Assembly: GCA_003222535.1 (NCBI GenBank)
Contig: QHWJ01000234.1
Span: 1 to 37,934, forward strand
Direction of reading: 5' to 3'
DNA length: 37,934 nt
DNA from: Acidobacteriota bacterium
GTDB taxonomy: Bacteria; Acidobacteriota; Vicinamibacteria; Vicinamibacterales; CAVVIG01
In this document: positions 1 to 7,977 of the stretch, one piece after another
Layout: each line of letters opens with the position of its first letter
How positions within the stretch are numbered: the stretch's first letter is position 1
Made by a program: the position numbers and the translations under genes
Notes under the pieces: model-generated
Seen by the model: the letters and a program-made list of their open reading frames with translations, nothing else
Told to the model about the DNA's origin: nothing
The model's database searches: none

Positions 1-1
1 C

Positions 2-1966
2 CATGCGATGTGGCAGCAGCGTTTCAATCGCGATCCGTCGGTGCTCGGTCAGGCACTGACGCTCGATGGAGCGCCGTACGTCATCATCGGCGTGCTGCCC
101 GAAGCCGCAACCGCGTTCCCGCTGGATCAGCTTCAAGTCTGGGTCCCGCGGCCTGCCGAGGTGCCATCCGTGGCTCAATCGCAGTTGAACGGGGGCAGTT
201 TTTTCTTTCGAGCCATCGCGCGGCTGCGTCCGGGCGTATCGCTGGCGCAGGCTCAAGAAGCGATGAACGTCGTCGCCGCCACTTACCGCGCTGCGTACCC
301 CGCGAACCTCGACGCGCCCTCGCACATCGACGTCGTGCCGCTCCTGGACGATGCGGTCGGGCAGCCGCGACAGAGTTATTTGCTGCTGTTCGGAGCGGTG
401 GGATGTGTACTTCTGATTGCGTGCGCCAACATCGCCAACCTCGTGCTCGCGCGCTTTGCCGGCCGGCGGCGGGAGATCGCGGCGCGCTTCGCGCTGGGTG
501 CGACGCGATTCGACGTGATCCGCCAGCTCGTCACCGAAAGCCTGCTGCTCGCCGTCCTCGGCGGCGCCGCGGGGGTGTTGCTGGCGCAGTGGGCGCTTGC
601 CGCACTGGTCGCCTTCGGAGCCGATTTCATTCCGCGCGCGATCGAGATCCGGATCGATCCGCTGGCGCTCGGCTTCGCACTGGCCGTGTCGCTCGTCACC
701 GGGCTGGCGATCGGCCTGCTGCCCGCGTGGCAGGCGGCGCGTATGAACGTGCAGGACGCACTGAAGGAAGGGGGACGCGGATCGGTCGGATCCGGCGGCC
801 GTCTGCGATCCGGGCTGCTCGTCGCAGAAGTTTCACTCTCGCTCGTGCTGTTGATCGCGGTGGGTTTGCTGCTCACGAGCTTCGTCCGGTTGCAGCAGGT
901 CAAGCCCGGATTCGAACCGGGCGGCATCTTCACCGCGCAACTCGCGCTGCCGCCGACACGCTACGACCGGGACAAACTCATCGCCTTTTATGAGCAGTTG
1001 CTTCAACGCTTGTCGACGCTGCCTGGCAGCACGTCGGCCGCGCTCACCGACCGCGTGCCGCTGACCGGCGAGCGGGCGCCGACGGTGGTCGCGATCGGCG
1101 GCAGGCCAGTCCCGCCGCTGAGCGAACGTCCGCAGGCGAACCGACATCTCGTCTCGCCGCGGTACTTCGCCACGCTCGCTATCCCGATTCTCGCCGGGCG
1201 CGATTTCGACGAGCGCGACAGTTCTCGTGTGCCGCACGTCGTCATCGTCAACGAGACGTTTGCGCGGCGGCATTTTCCCGGCCTGAGCCCGATCGGGCAC
1301 ACGTTGGTCACCGGCATGGCGCAGTTGCCGTCGCAGATTGTCGGCGTCGTCGCCGACGTGCGCAGCACCAGTTTGAACGCGCCGCCGGAAGCGGACTACT
1401 TCCTGCCGGCACTGCAGCGGCCGGAAGCCTTCACGAACATCCTCGTGCGGACGAACGTCAGCCCCGCGGCGATGCTGCCGGTCGTGCGCGAGGCACTGCG
1501 ATCGGTGGACCCGGATCTCCCGCTGCTGCAACCGCAGCCGCTTTCCGCGCGCGTCGCGCGGACGGTCGCCGATCGCAGACTCGCGCTGATGCTGCTGGGA
1601 GGATTCGCGGCCCTGGCGCTCGGGCTCGCGAGCCTCGGGGTGTACAGCGTGATGGCGCACCTCGTGACGTTTCGCACGAGCGAGATCGGTCTTCGCATGG
1701 CGCTCGGCGCATCACCCGGCGTGGTGATGCGAATGGTCCTCAGTCATGGCCGGCGACTGACGCTCATCGGGATCGTCGCCGGGATCGCCGGTGCGCTCGC
1801 GGTGTCGAGACTCCTGCAGCAGACGCTCTTCGAGGTCGACGCGACCAACCCGCTGATCTACCTTGCGCTGTCGGTCTTTCTGCTGCTCGTTACCGAGTGC
1901 GCGTCGTGGTTCCCGGCCCGGCGGGCGACGAGAATCGATCCCGTGATCGCGCTCCGGGCCGAGTGA
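2..1966 (+). CDS. ADOP-type ABC transporter permease (MacB/FtsX family), 5' end outside window
   Basis: The reading frame is already open at base 2. The first residues (H-A-M-W-Q-Q-R-F-N-R-D-P-S-V-L-G) match the middle of a MacB periplasmic core domain, so the true start lies upstream and the ATG at 8 is internal. After the rest of the first core domain come an FtsX unit (about residues 125-260, with ALGATR and the TESLLLA helix), a second periplasmic core (about 300-510) and a second FtsX unit with ALGAS, ending in the family's usual VIALRAE-type tail. This duplicated layout without a linked ATPase is that of acidobacterial duplicated orphan permeases. They sit in the inner membrane; the substrate is unknown. 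No ATPase gene is visible in the window. A second, broken member lies at 5394-7014 on the other strand. Confidence 0.93.
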   Translation, partial: HAMWQQRFNRDPSVLGQALTLDGAPYVIIGVLPEAATAFPLDQLQVWVPRPAEVPSVAQSQLNGGSFFFRAIARLRPGVSLAQAQEAMNVVAATYRAAYPANLDAPSHIDVVPLLDDAVGQPRQSYLLLFGAVGCVLLIACANIANLVLARFAGRRREIAARFALGATRFDVIRQLVTESLLLAVLGGAAGVLLAQWALAALVAFGADFIPRAIEIRIDPLALGFALAVSLVTGLAIGLLPAWQAARMNVQDALKEGGRGSVGSGGRLRSGLLVAEVSLSLVLLIAVGLLLTSFVRLQQVKPGFEPGGIFTAQLALPPTRYDRDKLIAFYEQLLQRLSTLPGSTSAALTDRVPLTGERAPTVVAIGGRPVPPLSERPQANRHLVSPRYFATLAIPILAGRDFDERDSSRVPHVVIVNETFARRHFPGLSPIGHTLVTGMAQLPSQIVGVVADVRSTSLNAPPEADYFLPALQRPEAFTNILVRTNVSPAAMLPVVREALRSVDPDLPLLQPQPLSARVARTVADRRLALMLLGGFAALALGLASLGVYSVMAHLVTFRTSEIGLRMALGASPGVVMRMVLSHGRRLTLIGIVAGIAGALAVSRLLQQTLFEVDATNPLIYLALSVFLLLVTECASWFPARRATRIDPVIALRAE

Positions 1967-2091
1967 ATCAGGATCGCGCGCGCACGGCGGCGACGAGCGC
2001 CTGCGTCGCCAGTTGCCGTGGGGAAATTTGTCATCACACTCGATTCACACATGCCGGCGCCAGCCGCCATTTCCACGAATTTTGGCTGAAT

Positions 2092-2181
2092 TTGCACCGG
2101 TTGCAGCGGCGATACAATGGCAAGCGGTCAACGGGTGTCACATGGAGTGACACTGCATTCGCCTGAAGGAGCTGGCCCATG
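2092..2181 (+). promoter_or_regulatory. Possible promoter with dyad operator and strong Shine-Dalgarno but no convincing gene
   Basis: A TTGCAC (2092-2097) and a TACAAT (2113-2118) are 15 bp apart. They are followed by a perfect dyad, GTGTCAC-N5-GTGACAC (2135-2153), and then AAGGAG (2166-2171) seven bases before an ATG at 2179. The frame from that ATG stops after 14 codons. This may be the control region of a lost gene, or part of the tRNA-Ser transcription unit that starts at 2289. The rest of 1967-2288 shows nothing else that I can support. Confidence 0.3.
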
Positions 2182-2288
2182 GGGAGGTCGCGCGATTGCG
2201 CCAGGAAGACGAGGGCTGCATAGCGAGCGTTCCGATGGAAAATCGCGAACGCTCAAATTGCGCGACTTCTCGCGAGTTTTTCAAACGC

Positions 2289-2378
2289 GGAGGGATGGCC
2301 GAGTGGTCGATGGCGGTGGTCTTGAAAACCACTGTACCCGGAAGGGTACCGGGGGTTCAAATCCCTCTCCCTCCGCCA
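2289..2378 (+). tRNA. tRNA-Ser (anticodon UGA)
   Basis: A complete class II tRNA. The acceptor strands GGAGGGA (2289-2295) and TCCCTCC (2368-2374) pair. The anticodon stem GTGGT/ACCAC closes the loop CTTGAAA with anticodon TGA at 2323-2325. A long variable arm (TACCC and GGGTA around 2334-2348) is followed by the T arm with TTCAAAT and an encoded CCA at 2376-2378. The 90-nt length and the long variable arm are typical of tRNA-Ser; it reads UCA and other UCN codons. A small inverted repeat, ATTCTC-TAG-GAGAAT (2380-2394), follows directly and may be a processing or weak termination structure. Confidence 0.97.
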
Positions 2379-2453
2379 AATTCTCTAGGAGAATCGTGGA
2401 TCTAACAGCTGGAGCGGGGGAAAGTTAGCGTCGATCAGTTCGTGAAACTTGAA

Positions 2454-2471
2454 ACTTTCGCCAGCGAAAGT
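2454..2471. other. Perfect short hairpin ACTTTCG-CCAG-CGAAAGT
   Basis: A 7-bp perfect stem with a 4-base loop lies in the gene-free stretch between tRNA-Ser and the cupin gene. It has no T tract, so it is not an ordinary intrinsic terminator. Its role is unknown. Apart from the tRNA-like fragments listed separately, 2395-2800 shows nothing else that I recognise. Confidence 0.4.
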
Positions 2472-2560
2472 CCCATCACTACCCAACACCGTCGGATCGA
2501 CTCGCGAATTCTGCCGAACAAAACCGAAGACTCCAAAATTACTGACGGATTTTGGTCCTG

Positions 2561-2604
2561 CTCTGGACCACGGTATCGGGGTTCGAATCCCTGACACCCA
2601 GCCA
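2561..2604 (+). pseudogene. 3' half of a tRNA-Gln(CUG)-like gene
   Basis: These 44 bases read as the 3' half of a class I tRNA: anticodon loop CTCTGGA (anticodon CTG), a following ACCACG-like strand, a short variable loop, a T arm CGGGG-TTCGAAT-CCCTG that pairs in all five positions (one G-T), a 3' acceptor strand ACACCCA, discriminator G and encoded CCA. No matching TGGGTGT acceptor strand, D arm or 5' anticodon strand exists upstream, so it is not a functional tRNA. Isolated 3' tRNA halves of this kind are typically left by integrative elements that recombine into tRNA genes. That origin is inference, since no integrase is nearby. Confidence 0.6.
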
Positions 2605-2669
2605 ATCAAACACAAGTGTCAAGTTTTCCAGCAAGTCCCACCTGACAAAGGCGTTACGAGGTCTAGATT

Positions 2670-2690
2670 CGTGGGGTCGAATCCCAGCCA
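2670..2690 (+). other. Second, shorter tRNA 3'-end-like fragment
   Basis: A T-loop-like core (GGGGTCGAATCCC) is followed by AGCCA. It resembles the fragment ending at 2604 with the acceptor-strand bases removed. It could be a decayed copy of the same tRNA end. It is short, so chance similarity is possible. Confidence 0.35.
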
Positions 2691-2814
2691 GATCCCTTTC
2701 TTCTCCTTCGCGCCGGCGTTACAAATTGCCGCTGTAACACAAGCGCACCGTCATCGCACATGGTAGGTGTAGCGCGAACATCCAGCACCGACGTCCGATG
2801 ACAAGGAGAATCCG

Positions 2815-3702
2815 ATGATCACAGAAGGCCTGCAGCCCTACGTCAACACGACCGACGAACCACCAATCTACTTTCTGGGACTTCCCACCATCCTGAGAGC
2901 AACCGGGCAGACGACCAACGGCGCGTTCGGACTCGTCGAGAATGTGATGCCACCGGGGTTTGCGTCGCCGTACCATACGCACCATCTCGAGGACGAAGCG
3001 TTCTATGTCCTCGACGGCGACATGGCTTTCGTGTGCGACGGTGACTGGACGATCGCCGGGCCTGGCACGTACGTCTTCGGGCCGCGCAACATCCCTCACG
3101 GTTTCAGGGTGCTCGGCGACGCGCCCGCGCGCATGCTGCTCCTCTGTGCACCTGGAGGCTTCGACCAGTTCGTCGTGGAGATGAGTGAGCCAACGCCTGG
3201 TCCGCCCGACATGGCGAAACTCATGGCCGTGGCGGCGAAATACCGCGTCGACATCCTCGGGCCGCTGCCAGAGCAGTCAGAGGCGCCGGCGCCGTCGACG
3301 AACCGACGATCGTCTAGCTCTCTGAAGGATGCCGTGGATCGAGTTCGCGCGCAGCACGTCGCAGCCGTCAACGCCGGAGATCTCGAAGCCGCACTCGACA
3401 TCTTTGCCCCCGATGCAGCCGTGATGCCTCCAGGCGAACCGGTACTGCAGGGAGCCTCGCTTCGGGCCTGGTTCACCCACGTGTTCGCGAACTTCAGCCT
3501 TCGGGGTTTCGAAGTTCGACCTGATGCCGTCGACCAGCACGGGAACGCCGTGATCGAGCATGGCAACTGGAACGCCACGCTGCAACCCAAGAACGGAACA
3601 CCGAGCCAGCCGGTCGGCGGAACCTACGTCACCGCGTACGCGCGCCTCGCGAACGGCAGCGTCCGCGTCGTCCGAGACATCTTCAACGGCATGCCTGGGT
3701 AA
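2815..3702 (+). CDS. Cupin / SnoaL-like (DUF4440) two-domain protein
   Basis: This 295-residue cytosolic protein starts at an ATG preceded by AAGGAG (2803-2808) at ideal spacing. The N-terminal part (about residues 1-130) is a cupin with motif 1 HTHHLEDEAFYVLDG (two His and a Glu as likely metal ligands) and motif 2 with a PHGF His, close to quercetin-dioxygenase-like cupins. After a low-complexity linker (about 155-170), the C-terminal part (about 175-295) is a SnoaL/DUF4440-type alpha+beta-barrel with the usual HVAAVNAGDLEAALDIFAPD opening. Both halves occur widely as separate proteins; the fused form may couple a metal-dependent oxygenase or isomerase to a binding domain. The substrate is unknown. 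It lies upstream of an ECF sigma/anti-sigma pair on the same strand, but 94 bp and a separate -10-like element lie between them. Confidence 0.85.
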   Translation: MITEGLQPYVNTTDEPPIYFLGLPTILRATGQTTNGAFGLVENVMPPGFASPYHTHHLEDEAFYVLDGDMAFVCDGDWTIAGPGTYVFGPRNIPHGFRVLGDAPARMLLLCAPGGFDQFVVEMSEPTPGPPDMAKLMAVAAKYRVDILGPLPEQSEAPAPSTNRRSSSSLKDAVDRVRAQHVAAVNAGDLEAALDIFAPDAAVMPPGEPVLQGASLRAWFTHVFANFSLRGFEVRPDAVDQHGNAVIEHGNWNATLQPKNGTPSQPVGGTYVTAYARLANGSVRVVRDIFNGMPG

Positions 3703-3782
3703 TCGAAGCCCTGGCTTCCTGAAACGCTTGTCACGGAAGCAAAGCCCGCGCGCCTCTTTCTGCGTACCTGCTCCCTTCTGCG

Positions 3783-3788
3783 TAGAAT
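3783..3788 (+). promoter_or_regulatory. -10-like TAGAAT placed for leaderless transcription of the sigma gene
   Basis: TAGAAT is followed by eight bases and then the ATG at 3797, with no Shine-Dalgarno sequence. This spacing would put the first transcribed base at or next to the start codon. The same arrangement recurs elsewhere in the window. Confidence 0.45.
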
Positions 3789-3796
3789 GGTGCGCA

Positions 3797-4336
3797 ATGA
3801 ATCTGGGGCTCAGCGATGCCGACCTGGCGCCGCGCATTGCTGCAGGCGATCGCGAGGCCGAGGCCGAAATGTGCCGGCGCATGGGACCGCGGATTCGACT
3901 CTACGGCCTTCGCCGCCTGCGATCGCCATCTGCCGCAGACGATCTCGTGCAGCAGGTGCTGCTGAAGATCCTCGAAGCGCTGCGGGCCGCTCGCTTACGA
4001 GAACCGGACAAGCTTGTCCAATTCGTGCTGGGCACATGCCGGATGACGGTGCTCGACCTGCGGCGCAGTTCGTATCGCCAGGAAGAGTTGCTGGCGACGT
4101 TCGGAGGGGATCTCATGCCAGACCCGCCTCCGATGCCCAGGCTGGACGACCGTCACTTGGCCCGCTGCGTTCAGGCCCTCAAGGAGCGCGAACGCTCCGT
4201 CGTCGTGATGACCTTCTACGACGAGCAGACGGCTGCGGAAACAGCGCGCTTTCTCGGGATCTCGGAGGCCAATATTCGCGTAATCCGCCATCGCGCCATC
4301 CAGCAACTGCGCGCCTGCATGGGAGCCACGCTGTGA
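3797..4336 (+). CDS. ECF RNA polymerase sigma factor
   Basis: The product is 179 residues, normal for an ECF (sigma-70 group 4) factor. Region 2 spans about residues 10-75, including AADDLVQQVLLKILEAL and the region 2.4-like segment. Region 4 spans about 115-175 with the helix-turn-helix AARFLGISEANIRVIRHRAIQQL. The start at 3797 is chosen because it begins the conserved region 2 and follows TAGAAT; upstream in-frame codons look non-coding. The stop codon overlaps the next gene's GTG by four bases, so sigma and anti-sigma are translationally coupled. Its likely role is to redirect RNA polymerase to a small stress or envelope regulon, which cannot be named from this sequence. Confidence 0.92.
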   Translation: MNLGLSDADLAPRIAAGDREAEAEMCRRMGPRIRLYGLRRLRSPSAADDLVQQVLLKILEALRAARLREPDKLVQFVLGTCRMTVLDLRRSSYRQEELLATFGGDLMPDPPPMPRLDDRHLARCVQALKERERSVVVMTFYDEQTAAETARFLGISEANIRVIRHRAIQQLRACMGATL

Positions 4337-4950
4337 CCACCCCACACCTCGGCGGCCCCAACGATTGTTCGAATCCCATCGAGGCGGCGGTCCTAATGGA
4401 CTACTGGCTCGCCGCCCTGCCCTCCGCAGCCGAACAAGCCGTTGAGCAGCACCTGATGACCTGTGACGGGTGCGGAGACCGGCTCCGCGAGGTGATCGCC
4501 ATGGCCGAGGGTCTCCGCGCGCTCGCGCGATCGGGATCGCTGCAGGTGGTGATCAGCGATCAGTTCGTGAAGCATGCGGCGGAGACAGGTCTCCGCGTGC
4601 GCGAATACGCCCCTCCGCGAGGGGAAGGCGTCCAGTGCACCGTGGCAGCCGACGACGACCTGCTCGTGGCGCATCTCGCAGTGGATTTGACCACAGCGTC
4701 GCGTGTCGATCTCAGCTGGTGCGATCCACGGGGCGTCGAACATCAGCGAATGGCGGATATCCCCATTCGCGCCGAAGCGGGCAGCGTTATCTGCCAGCAG
4801 TCCATCACATGGGCGAAGGCCTCACCCACGGCCACCATGATCGCGCGACTCGTTGCGATCGACGACAAAGGGGATGAACGGCTTCTCGGCGAGTACACCT
4901 TCCATCACACTCGAACAATTCCTGGCCCGCCAGGATGGGAGATGCCCTGA
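4333..4950 (+). CDS. Zinc-binding (ZAS-type) anti-sigma factor
   Basis: The GTG start overlaps the sigma gene's stop (GTGA). The 205-residue product has an N-terminal anti-sigma zinc domain: ALPSAAEQAVEQHLMTCDGC carries the H-x3-C-x2-C signature (His40, Cys44, Cys47). No hydrophobic segment long enough for a membrane helix follows, so this appears to be a soluble anti-sigma factor. The C-terminal part (about 95-205) is beta-rich and of unknown fold. By family analogy it holds the 3797-4336 sigma factor inactive until zinc or thiol chemistry, or another signal, releases it. The target pairing is inferred from the overlap. Confidence 0.85.
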   Translation: MTTPHLGGPNDCSNPIEAAVLMDYWLAALPSAAEQAVEQHLMTCDGCGDRLREVIAMAEGLRALARSGSLQVVISDQFVKHAAETGLRVREYAPPRGEGVQCTVAADDDLLVAHLAVDLTTASRVDLSWCDPRGVEHQRMADIPIRAEAGSVICQQSITWAKASPTATMIARLVAIDDKGDERLLGEYTFHHTRTIPGPPGWEMP

Positions 4951-5028
4951 AAAGACTACCGGGCGAAAAAGTGGCATCAGCCATTCACCGTTCGGCTGGA
5001 AGGCACTCAGAGGACGGTCACGATTGTC

Positions 5029-5056
5029 GTCCGAAAAGTGTATACACATTTCGGAC
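5029..5056. promoter_or_regulatory. 28-nt near-perfect palindrome, operator-like
   Basis: GTCCGAAA-A-GTGTA / TACAC-A-TTTCGGAC pairs at 13 of 14 positions, the only mismatch being A-A at 5037/5048. It has no T tract, so a terminator is unlikely. It lies 78 bases after the anti-sigma stop in a stretch (4951-5393) with no gene that I can support. A dimeric regulator site or a tyrosine-recombinase site are possible readings. Confidence 0.55.
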
Positions 5057-5160
5057 ACCTCGACCTGCGGTAGGCCGACGAAGAGCGAGCGTCGTGGTCG
5101 AGAATTGAGACATTCGCGAACAAGTCGAGAGGAAGGCTTCAGGCCGCCGTCAGCAGCCAG

Positions 5161-5189
5161 TTGCGAATTCCGTCCCTAACACCCAGCCA
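5161..5189 (+). other. Third tRNA 3'-end-like fragment
   Basis: CCCTAACACCCAGCCA (5174-5189) differs at one position from CCCTGACACCCAGCCA at 2589-2604, the tail of the truncated tRNA-Gln-like sequence. A GCGAATT just upstream recalls the T loop, with a small insertion. Together the two copies bracket the cupin, sigma and anti-sigma genes. Confidence 0.4.
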
Positions 5190-5393
5190 GCTCATCCGCA
5201 AGGCAGACCGGTCCCTACTGGATGAACGAGGGCCGCGGCCAGGCACACGGCCTGGTAGTTTTCGTTGGTCCCGTTAGCAGGATGGCCGCCCGCGCGACGA
5301 ATCTCTTGTTTTGACGGACGCCGACACCCCAGCGCTGTCGGCAGCTCCCCATCCCGGGATGCTGATGCTCTCGTCGCAAGGACACGTCGGTCC

Positions 5394-7014
5394 CTACTCC
5401 GCGCGCAAGATTTGCACTGGGTCCAGCCGCGAGGCGCGGTACGCGGGCACCAGGCTGGCAATCAACGCAACAAGAGCCAGCGTGGCCCCCACGGCGGCGA
5501 GCGTCCCCGGATCTGATGCGCTCACGCCAAAGAGGAGCGTTCTAATCACCCTCGCCGACGCGAGCGCGGCGATTGTTCCGGCCGCGATGCCGACGAGCAC
5601 GGGTGACATGCCCTCGACGATCACCAGCCGAAGGACGTCGGCTCTCTGCGCGCCAAGCGCAAGTCTGATCCCGATCTCGCGGCTGCGTCCGCGCACGATA
5701 TACGAGAGGACGCTGTGGACTCCCACTGCGGCGAGCAGCAGCGCGACTCCTGCGAAGACTCCGAGCAGCAGCGCGCTTAACCGCTGGGACGCCAGTCGCT
5801 CGTCGAGCACCTCCAGCATCGTCCGGATATCTCCGACCGGCTGCTCTGGATCGATCGCGCGAATCGCGGCAATAGCAGGCTGTGCGAGTGTGGCGGGCGG
5901 CACTGTCGATCGAGATTTCCTCCGCCCTTGGCACCTGGCTGGCGAGCAGCGTCGAGGCTGAGGTGAGGGTCCCGTACGCGAGCAGAAGCCCGAGCACGCC
6001 ACCGGCGACCGCGAGGAGCAAGGCTTCGGTCAACAGCTGCTGAAACACGCGTCCGCGTGCCGCGCCAAGCGCGAAGCGAATCGCGATCTCCTTTCGTCGG
6101 CTCAGAGCGCGAGTGAATAGCAAGTTGCCGACGTTGGCGCAGGCGATGAGGAGGACCAACCCGACCCCGCCGAGCAGCATGAGAAGCATCGTGCGGCTAT
6201 TGCCGACGATTTCCTCCTGCATCGGGATGACCACGGCTTCCCAGCCTCGTCCGTCCGTTTGAGGAAACTCACGCGCGAGCCGTGCGGAGATCGCGTCCAT
6301 CTCGGCTTGCGCCTGCGCCAGTTCGACATCTCGCTTCAGACGCACGACGCCATACCGATTGTGATTCCCACGGGCGGCCCGCTGCTCGTCAGTGAGTGCG
6401 AGTGGGATCCAGACGTCGCTTGCCATCCCCGTCCATGACGCGACCGAGGCAGTGGCCGGCATGACTCCGACGATGGTGTACGCTTCGTCGCTGAGCTTCA
6501 CCGTGCGGCCGATCACGTCTGGGTGTCCGCCGAATTCGGTTCTCCAGAACCGGTCGCTCAGGACGACCACGTACTTGCCGCCTGGCGTGTCTTCCTCTTG
6601 CCGAATGACGCGTCCGAGCGCCGGTCGGGCTCTGACGATCTCGAAAAAGCCCGCGCTGACAGCTGTCGCACGTACTGTTCGCGCGGTGCCCGTGCCGGTG
6701 AGCGCGAGCTCCCTGAAGCCACAGCATTGGTACAGCGCCATCCCCTCGAACGACTGTGCATCCCGCTGCCAGTCGTAGAACTTGCCGGGGGAGAGCTCGA
6801 AGAGTCGACCGCCCGGCGTCCTGGTGAAGATCCGCACCAGGCGTTCCGGCTCCTCGAAAGGCAGGGGACGCAGCAGGACCGCGTTGACGATGCTGAAGAT
6901 CGCCGTGTTGGCGCCGATGCCAAGCGCCAGCACGCCGACGACGGCAACGGCGAACGATGGTGTCCGAGACGCCACCCGGAACGCATAACGAAGATCGGCA
7001 AACACCGTACGCAT
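5394..7014 (-). pseudogene. ADOP permease with internal deletion and frameshift
   Basis: Reading from 7014, the frame begins with MRTVFADLRYAFR and gives a normal ADOP amino half. It has a first membrane helix (about 20-50), a periplasmic core (50-260) and an FtsX unit (275-355, with ALGAAR and the TEALLLA helix). After residue 370 (EEISID, near base 5905) it jumps into another frame. That frame starts inside the end of the second periplasmic core (AIRAIDPEQPVGDIRTM) and continues through a complete second FtsX unit to the usual QILRAE end at 5394. The first FtsX end and most of the second core, probably 250-300 residues, are missing at the junction. It is unlikely to be functional. A recent deletion is suggested because both remaining parts are well preserved. 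Confidence 0.85.
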
Positions 7015-7410
7015 CCTCGAGCACGAGACGACGTTTCCGTCTCGCGATGGTGAGGCGCCGATGCGGCGGCGGACGATTCTGCTGCTGTTCTGTGCGATGT
7101 CTATTGGCTATGGAGGGTCCGCGACCGCCGCATGTTGCCAGTCCCCGCCCGACACGATGAGAACGCGACGTTCTCCGCGACCGGTGTAGTGGGCGCTCGG
7201 GCGCGATCGCGGGGAGGGCACTCAGATCGCCCACAAGCAGGTATCCTCAGGTCATGTCCGAACTGGCGACGGCCGCGAGACCGGCCGACATCATTGCGAA
7301 GACATCGCGGCGCGTTGCCGTCGCGCTGACGATTTGGAGGTGGGCCGACCGTCGGCGCTGCGCGAGCTCGGATTCGACCAGCGCGGAGTCGAACACGCGG
7401 GGAGTATCGA

Positions 7411-7791
7411 ATGAAGCAAAACGCAATCTTGGTCGTCACGTCTCTGCTCTCGATCCTCTTGCTGACGCTTCACATTACGGACGACATCGTCCGTGGGATA
7501 TCGAAGGCCGAGCCCTCAAACACTGCGCTGCTCATCCTCGCGGTCTTTCTGTACGGGACGCTCGTGCTCGCCGAACGGCGATCGGGGCACGTCATCATGC
7601 TGCTCGTCGGGTTGTTCGCGGCAGCCATGCCCGTCATCCACATGAGGGGGGCACACTACAGCGAGATCGCCAAGTCCACCGGCGGCTTTTTCTTCGTCTG
7701 GACACTCTGGGCGCTCGGCGGGCTCGGGGGCTTCACCTCCATCCTCTCGGCGCGCGGACTGTGGAGTCTGCGACGGGGCCAGCCGAGGTAG
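7411..7791 (+). CDS. Small conserved membrane protein, four helices
   Basis: This 126-residue protein starts at an ATG preceded by GGGGAG (7399-7404). Four hydrophobic segments are visible: about residues 4-22, 38-55, 61-77 and 90-110. The C-terminus is short and basic (LRRGQPR). A His and acidic residues (HITDD, HMRGAHY) lie near the helix ends. Similar short proteins occur across soil bacteria without known function. It stands alone between pseudogenes. Upstream, 7015-7410 contains no gene that I can support; a TATCCT six bases before an ATG at 7254 leads only to a frame that runs into this gene. Confidence 0.75.
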   Translation: MKQNAILVVTSLLSILLLTLHITDDIVRGISKAEPSNTALLILAVFLYGTLVLAERRSGHVIMLLVGLFAAAMPVIHMRGAHYSEIAKSTGGFFFVWTLWALGGLGGFTSILSARGLWSLRRGQPR

Positions 7792-7810
7792 TCGATCCTC
7801 CGACGGTCGC

Positions 7811-7977
7811 TATACTGACCTCGATGGCCCGCTCGGAATCACTTGCGGACGAGTCGCGGGCGCCGCTCGACGTATTTGCTGGAGAACCACAAGGTCTTCC
7901 TCCGGTATCTTGAAGCCGCGTGGGCGAGCGCGAACTGGCTGAAGACATCCTGCAGGATGCATTCATCAAGGTGATGG
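7811..7977 (+). pseudogene. Front part of an ECF sigma factor gene, frameshifted and truncated
   Basis: TATACT (7811-7816) lies seven bases before an ATG at 7824. The translation changes frame twice: MARSESLADESRAPLDV, then LLENHKVFLRYLE (another frame), then VGERELAEDILQDAFIKVM. Joined, these match the beginning and region 2 of an ECF sigma factor. After KVM at about 7975 the sequence turns abruptly into TonB-receptor sequence. This is a remnant; its promoter-like element is still recognisable. Confidence 0.7.

Noticed and set aside
2680-2700. A complete second tRNA between 2600 and 2700
   Set aside because: Only a T-arm-like core exists; no acceptor, D or anticodon stem can be formed around it.
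5029-5056. Reading the palindrome as a XerC/XerD dif site
   Set aside because: Its length of 28 fits, but the conserved TTATGTTAA XerD arm and the ATAA of the XerC arm are missing.
7254-7913. 219-codon frame starting at an ATG with TATCCT upstream
   Set aside because: It overlaps the small membrane protein gene out of frame and loses any protein-like character after about 35 residues. At most the first codons are a remnant.
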